Shown in pieces: positions 61,309-64,000 of a stretch of DNA of 64,000 nucleotides. The notes beneath the pieces are model-generated. The model was given only the letters and a program-made list of their open reading frames with translations, ran no database searches and was not told where the DNA came from. Origin of the DNA: Swingsia samuiensis (GTDB taxonomy: Bacteria; Pseudomonadota; Alphaproteobacteria; Acetobacterales; Acetobacteraceae); contig NZ_CP038141.1 of NCBI RefSeq assembly GCF_006542355.1, forward strand, positions 2,074,001-2,138,000, in the 5' to 3' direction. Each line of letters opens with the position of its first letter. Position 1 is the first letter of the stretch. Made by a program: the position numbers and the translations under genes.

Positions 61309-63093
61309 ATGCTTGATACAATTGGAGCTCGGGTTATGGCTCTTATTGTAGCAACTACTCTTCCTTTAGCCATTATTGCAAGCCTTTTAGCGTGGCACAG
61401 CTACGAAGCGAATAAAGATAATTCTATCTTTAGAGCTGAACGAAATGCACAGGCTACTCTTTCTGAAATTTCTAATGATATCGATCGCACGCATAGTGTT
61501 TTAGATATGCTGGCGGGAAATAATATTTCTACAAAAAATGCATTGCATGAATTTAATCTAATTCAAACACTTTCTCAATATCGCTATTGCTCTCTTATTT
61601 TAACCGATAAGGGGGGAGTGCCTATTACCGTACTTCCTCCACCCTCCATACAGGATCCAAAAATTTGTCAAACAAAGAAGATAAATCCTTTTTTCATTCA
61701 TAACAAAAACTTTTATTCAAATGTTGGTATTGAAATCTTAGAAGGAGAGGTGGGGCCTTTATTAAGGTTTGTAGCCCCAATCATAAATAACAATTCAGTC
61801 AATGGATTTATAATTTCTACAAAAAATTTTGTCTGGCAAAGCAATCATATCCAAAGTGATTATATTCACCTCTATTCCAATAGTTATATAAGTAAATCAA
61901 ACCATTATTTAATAACACAAAATGGGGATGCTTTTTCTTTTCTTCCTGATCATCCCGAAAAAGTAGAACTTCCTATACAAGTAAAAAATAGAATTAATTT
62001 AATTTTGAAGACCCATACTCAGCATGATGCTTTCACTATTGATGATATAGCTTACGTTTTCCAAAATGCATATGGGTCTATTAACTTACTCATTACAACT
62101 GAAAGAACTCCTGCAGAAAAAAAAGCTCTACATATTTTTGTAATAAGAGTTGGTCTTATTGTTCTTCTTTTAACTCTGGAACTTATTGTCGTTGCTTGGG
62201 CTGCCCGAACCTTTTTAGTCCAACCGATTGAACGCTTAGCTTTGGCCGTTTTTAACTGGAAAGAGGGAGATACTTTTATATCGCCTCAAAATCGATTTAT
62301 TCCCCTTGAGAACCAACACCTAGAAAAGGCCTTTATAACCGCTACAAAACGATTATCGCGTCACGAAAAAGCTTTAGAAGAATCAGCTCGAAATCAGGAT
62401 TTACTTATCAAAGAAATCCACCATCGCGTAAAAAACAATCTACAAATTGTTGCTTCTCTACTAAATTTGCAAGCAAATCGTATTCGTTCCCAAGAAGCAC
62501 GTGAGGAGTTTCATCTTGTTAGAGACCGTGTTCGTGCCCTCGCAACTCTTCATAGATATTTATATTCAGATAAAGGTCTTTCAGGGTTAAATATTCATGA
62601 CTTTCTTGAAGAGTTAAGCACGCTTCTTCTCGCTACGTACGATATGCATACACAAACTCGTATTCGTTTAAAGCTTGACGTTGATCATATATTAATTGCT
62701 CCAGACCAAGCCGTCCCCATAGCTCTCATTGTCACAGAAGTCATCAGCAATGCGTTGAGATTTGCTTTTCCAGAAAAACAATCAGGGTATATTCGAATAT
62801 CCTTAAAGCAAAGTGAATTATCTAATGGAGAAAAAAATATTGAAATGATCTTAGGAGATAATGGTATTGGGTTTAGAGCAAATGATCCTGATACGAATAC
62901 TCGAAGAGAAGGTATTGGTATTCAATTAATCCGTGGATTTTCTCGCCAAATAGATGCTGACCTAACCATTAATAATCAAGATGGCACTTGGTATATTATT
63001 AAATTCCAACCAAGCGATCCACTCCCATCAGCTATTTCTCTTGCGCAACAAACAATACAAAACGCTGAAAAAAACATACACAGTTCTCTGTAA
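61309..63093 (+). CDS. Membrane sensor histidine kinase (HisKA_2 type), likely PhyR kinase
   Basis: The 594-residue protein has a membrane helix at about residues 9-29, a periplasmic sensing region of about 240 residues, a second helix near 277-300, a HAMP-like linker (RTFLVQPIERLALAVF), then HisKA_2 with LIKEIHHRVKNNLQIVASLL (phospho-His371) and an ATPase domain with EVISNALRFAF and GDNGIGF. This kinase class phosphorylates PhyR-type regulators in general stress systems, and the location supports PhyR as partner. The sensing region matches no domain I recognise, so its signal is unknown. Confidence 0.9.
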   Translation: MLDTIGARVMALIVATTLPLAIIASLLAWHSYEANKDNSIFRAERNAQATLSEISNDIDRTHSVLDMLAGNNISTKNALHEFNLIQTLSQYRYCSLILTDKGGVPITVLPPPSIQDPKICQTKKINPFFIHNKNFYSNVGIEILEGEVGPLLRFVAPIINNNSVNGFIISTKNFVWQSNHIQSDYIHLYSNSYISKSNHYLITQNGDAFSFLPDHPEKVELPIQVKNRINLILKTHTQHDAFTIDDIAYVFQNAYGSINLLITTERTPAEKKALHIFVIRVGLIVLLLTLELIVVAWAARTFLVQPIERLALAVFNWKEGDTFISPQNRFIPLENQHLEKAFITATKRLSRHEKALEESARNQDLLIKEIHHRVKNNLQIVASLLNLQANRIRSQEAREEFHLVRDRVRALATLHRYLYSDKGLSGLNIHDFLEELSTLLLATYDMHTQTRIRLKLDVDHILIAPDQAVPIALIVTEVISNALRFAFPEKQSGYIRISLKQSELSNGEKNIEMILGDNGIGFRANDPDTNTRREGIGIQLIRGFSRQIDADLTINNQDGTWYIIKFQPSDPLPSAISLAQQTIQNAEKNIHSSL

Positions 63094-63192
63094 AACTCTT
63101 TAAATAAAATTTATCTATTATTTTTATAAGCATAAAGAATTTAACAAGTGATAAAACTGTCCTATAAACCTCTCAACTCTTAATATAAGTTG

Positions 63193-64000
63193 ATGATGAT
63201 GGTTGATAAAAAAATTACTAAGGAATGGATAAAAGCACAGGGAAAAGCTAATCTTGTCCCAACAAGTGCTATAATATCCCTAGGATTTATCTCAACAATA
63301 CTGGGTCTAGTTCAAGCTTGGGGACTTGCAGAAACGCTTTCTGCTGTTCTTTCTAATCACCCAAGCCATCTATTATCTTCAATATTTATTTTTATTTCGG
63401 CAAGTGTTTGCCGAGTTGTATTTAATATTTTTCAAGAAAATATTTCTTTTAAAGCTGGAAAAATAGCAAGGCGGCGCTTACGCTCTGAAGTAATATCGCG
63501 CATTATACAAGAGGGTCCAAGTCTTCTGCGCCGTCAGCATAGTTCATTGATTACAACGATGATCGTTGATCGTATTGAAATGCTTGATGGATATTTCGGC
63601 CGCTGGGTACCTGCATCAGCTTTATGGTTGATCTCCCAATGGACCGTTGTTCTTGCTGTTTTTTACATTAATCATAAAGCAGGTATTATCCTTGCGTTAT
63701 GCTGCGCATCATTGCCTGTTTTTCAAGCGGTTTTCGGTATCGCCATCGCCGTTGCGTCAAGGCGACAATTTCTTGCCATGACACGTTTACAAACGCGTTT
63801 TTTAGACCGTGTAAAAGGTATCGCAACTATCGTCCTTTCCGGAAGTACAGAAAAAGAAGCCTCCGCCCTTTCTGAGAGCGCAGAAGATTTACGACTACGT
63901 ACAATGAAAGTCTTAAAAATTGCATTCGTTGCTTCTGCCACAACTGACGTGGCTATGGTCATAGCCTTAGTTTTAATCGTGATTACTCAGGCCCATACTC
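63193..64000 (+). CDS. cydD: Thiol reductant ABC exporter subunit CydD (partial, cut by window edge)
   Basis: An open frame runs to the window end, giving 269 residues of the membrane domain. HSSLITTMIVDRIEMLDGYFGRWVP, seen from SSLITTMIVDRIEMLDGYFG, and ASRRQFLAMTRLQTRFLDRVKGIATIVL (from SRRQFLAMTRLQTRFLDRV) match the CydD signature. CydDC exports glutathione/cysteine for cytochrome bd maturation. The ATP-binding domain lies outside the window. Three ATGs in a row (63193, 63196 and 63199) could start it; the first is used. Confidence 0.82.
   Translation, partial: MMMVDKKITKEWIKAQGKANLVPTSAIISLGFISTILGLVQAWGLAETLSAVLSNHPSHLLSSIFIFISASVCRVVFNIFQENISFKAGKIARRRLRSEVISRIIQEGPSLLRRQHSSLITTMIVDRIEMLDGYFGRWVPASALWLISQWTVVLAVFYINHKAGIILALCCASLPVFQAVFGIAIAVASRRQFLAMTRLQTRFLDRVKGIATIVLSGSTEKEASALSESAEDLRLRTMKVLKIAFVASATTDVAMVIALVLIVITQAHT

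Noticed and set aside
63723-63962. Minus-strand open frame of 79 codons near the window end
   Set aside because: It is antisense to the cydD membrane domain, which has a clean frame and family motifs.

Overview
The window reads as chromosomal DNA of a low-G+C acetic acid bacterium (Acetobacteraceae, Alphaproteobacteria); a Commensalibacter-like relative is my best guess, inferred from gene content and AT-rich codon use rather than from any search. Support comes from the alphaproteobacterial PhyR-NepR-EcfG stress module, a DUF1013/TrcR regulator, a DUF2628 gene inside the his operon, a ROSE-like leader in front of an hsp20 gene, and a HisA with an N-terminal extension. Most genes are core metabolism, packed with 1-4 base start/stop overlaps.

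Layout. 1-7.7 kb: the end of a lytic transglycosylase gene, a TerC-family membrane protein, then purB and a purC-purS-(Rap1a/Tai-like)-purQ-purL-bolA-grxD run. 7.8-20.9 kb: a His-rich secreted protein, yraN-hemB, an amino acid permease, glyA, an aspartoacylase-like/argE-like hydrolase pair, a DEAD-box helicase, an ELM1-family gene with a large unknown partner, ynfA, a Ubi-type hydroxylase and a nitroreductase. 21.0-25.2 kb: hisB-DUF2628-hisH-hisA-hisF-hisE-HIT and tRNA-Glu. Directly after the tRNA lies a decayed phage spanin pair (25.27-25.71 kb). 25.9-31.7 kb: fused dihydroxyacetone kinase, tRNA-Val, an orphan N-formylglutamate amidohydrolase, xylulokinase, a GT2 glycosyltransferase and a secreted protein of five 17-residue repeats. 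31.9-41.7 kb: a HerA-like ATPase, a flavoprotein with an MFS transporter, envelope genes, a TonB-dependent receptor, a pirin and another lytic transglycosylase. 41.7-51.2 kb: aminopeptidase P, GNAT, prmA, uvrD, a tandem RadC pair (one without its metal ligands), purK-purE, and two small conserved genes. 51.4-58.7 kb: hsp20 with a thermometer-like leader, rpmE, mscL, secDF, an oxidoreductase and an ABC-F ATPase. 58.8-63.1 kb: a general stress response locus (phyR, two EcfG-type sigma factors, nepR, a HisKA_2 sensor kinase). The window ends inside cydD.

How the genes work together: two clusters cover much of purine synthesis (SAICAR synthesis, FGAM synthetase PurSQL, adenylosuccinate lyase, AIR carboxylation), one covers the central part of histidine synthesis, and DhaKL plus XylB feed sugars and polyols into the triose and pentose phosphate pools typical of acetic acid bacteria. 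The stress locus is nearly complete in one place, with a GGAAC-N17-GTT promoter in front of nepR.

The items I consider most worth checking are the spanin remnant beside tRNA-Glu, the apparent AUU start of the first EcfG sigma factor, the RadC pseudoenzyme/enzyme pair, the ROSE-like hsp20 leader, the 17-residue repeat protein and the unknown 624-residue partner of ELM1. I saw no CRISPR array, insertion sequence or intact prophage.
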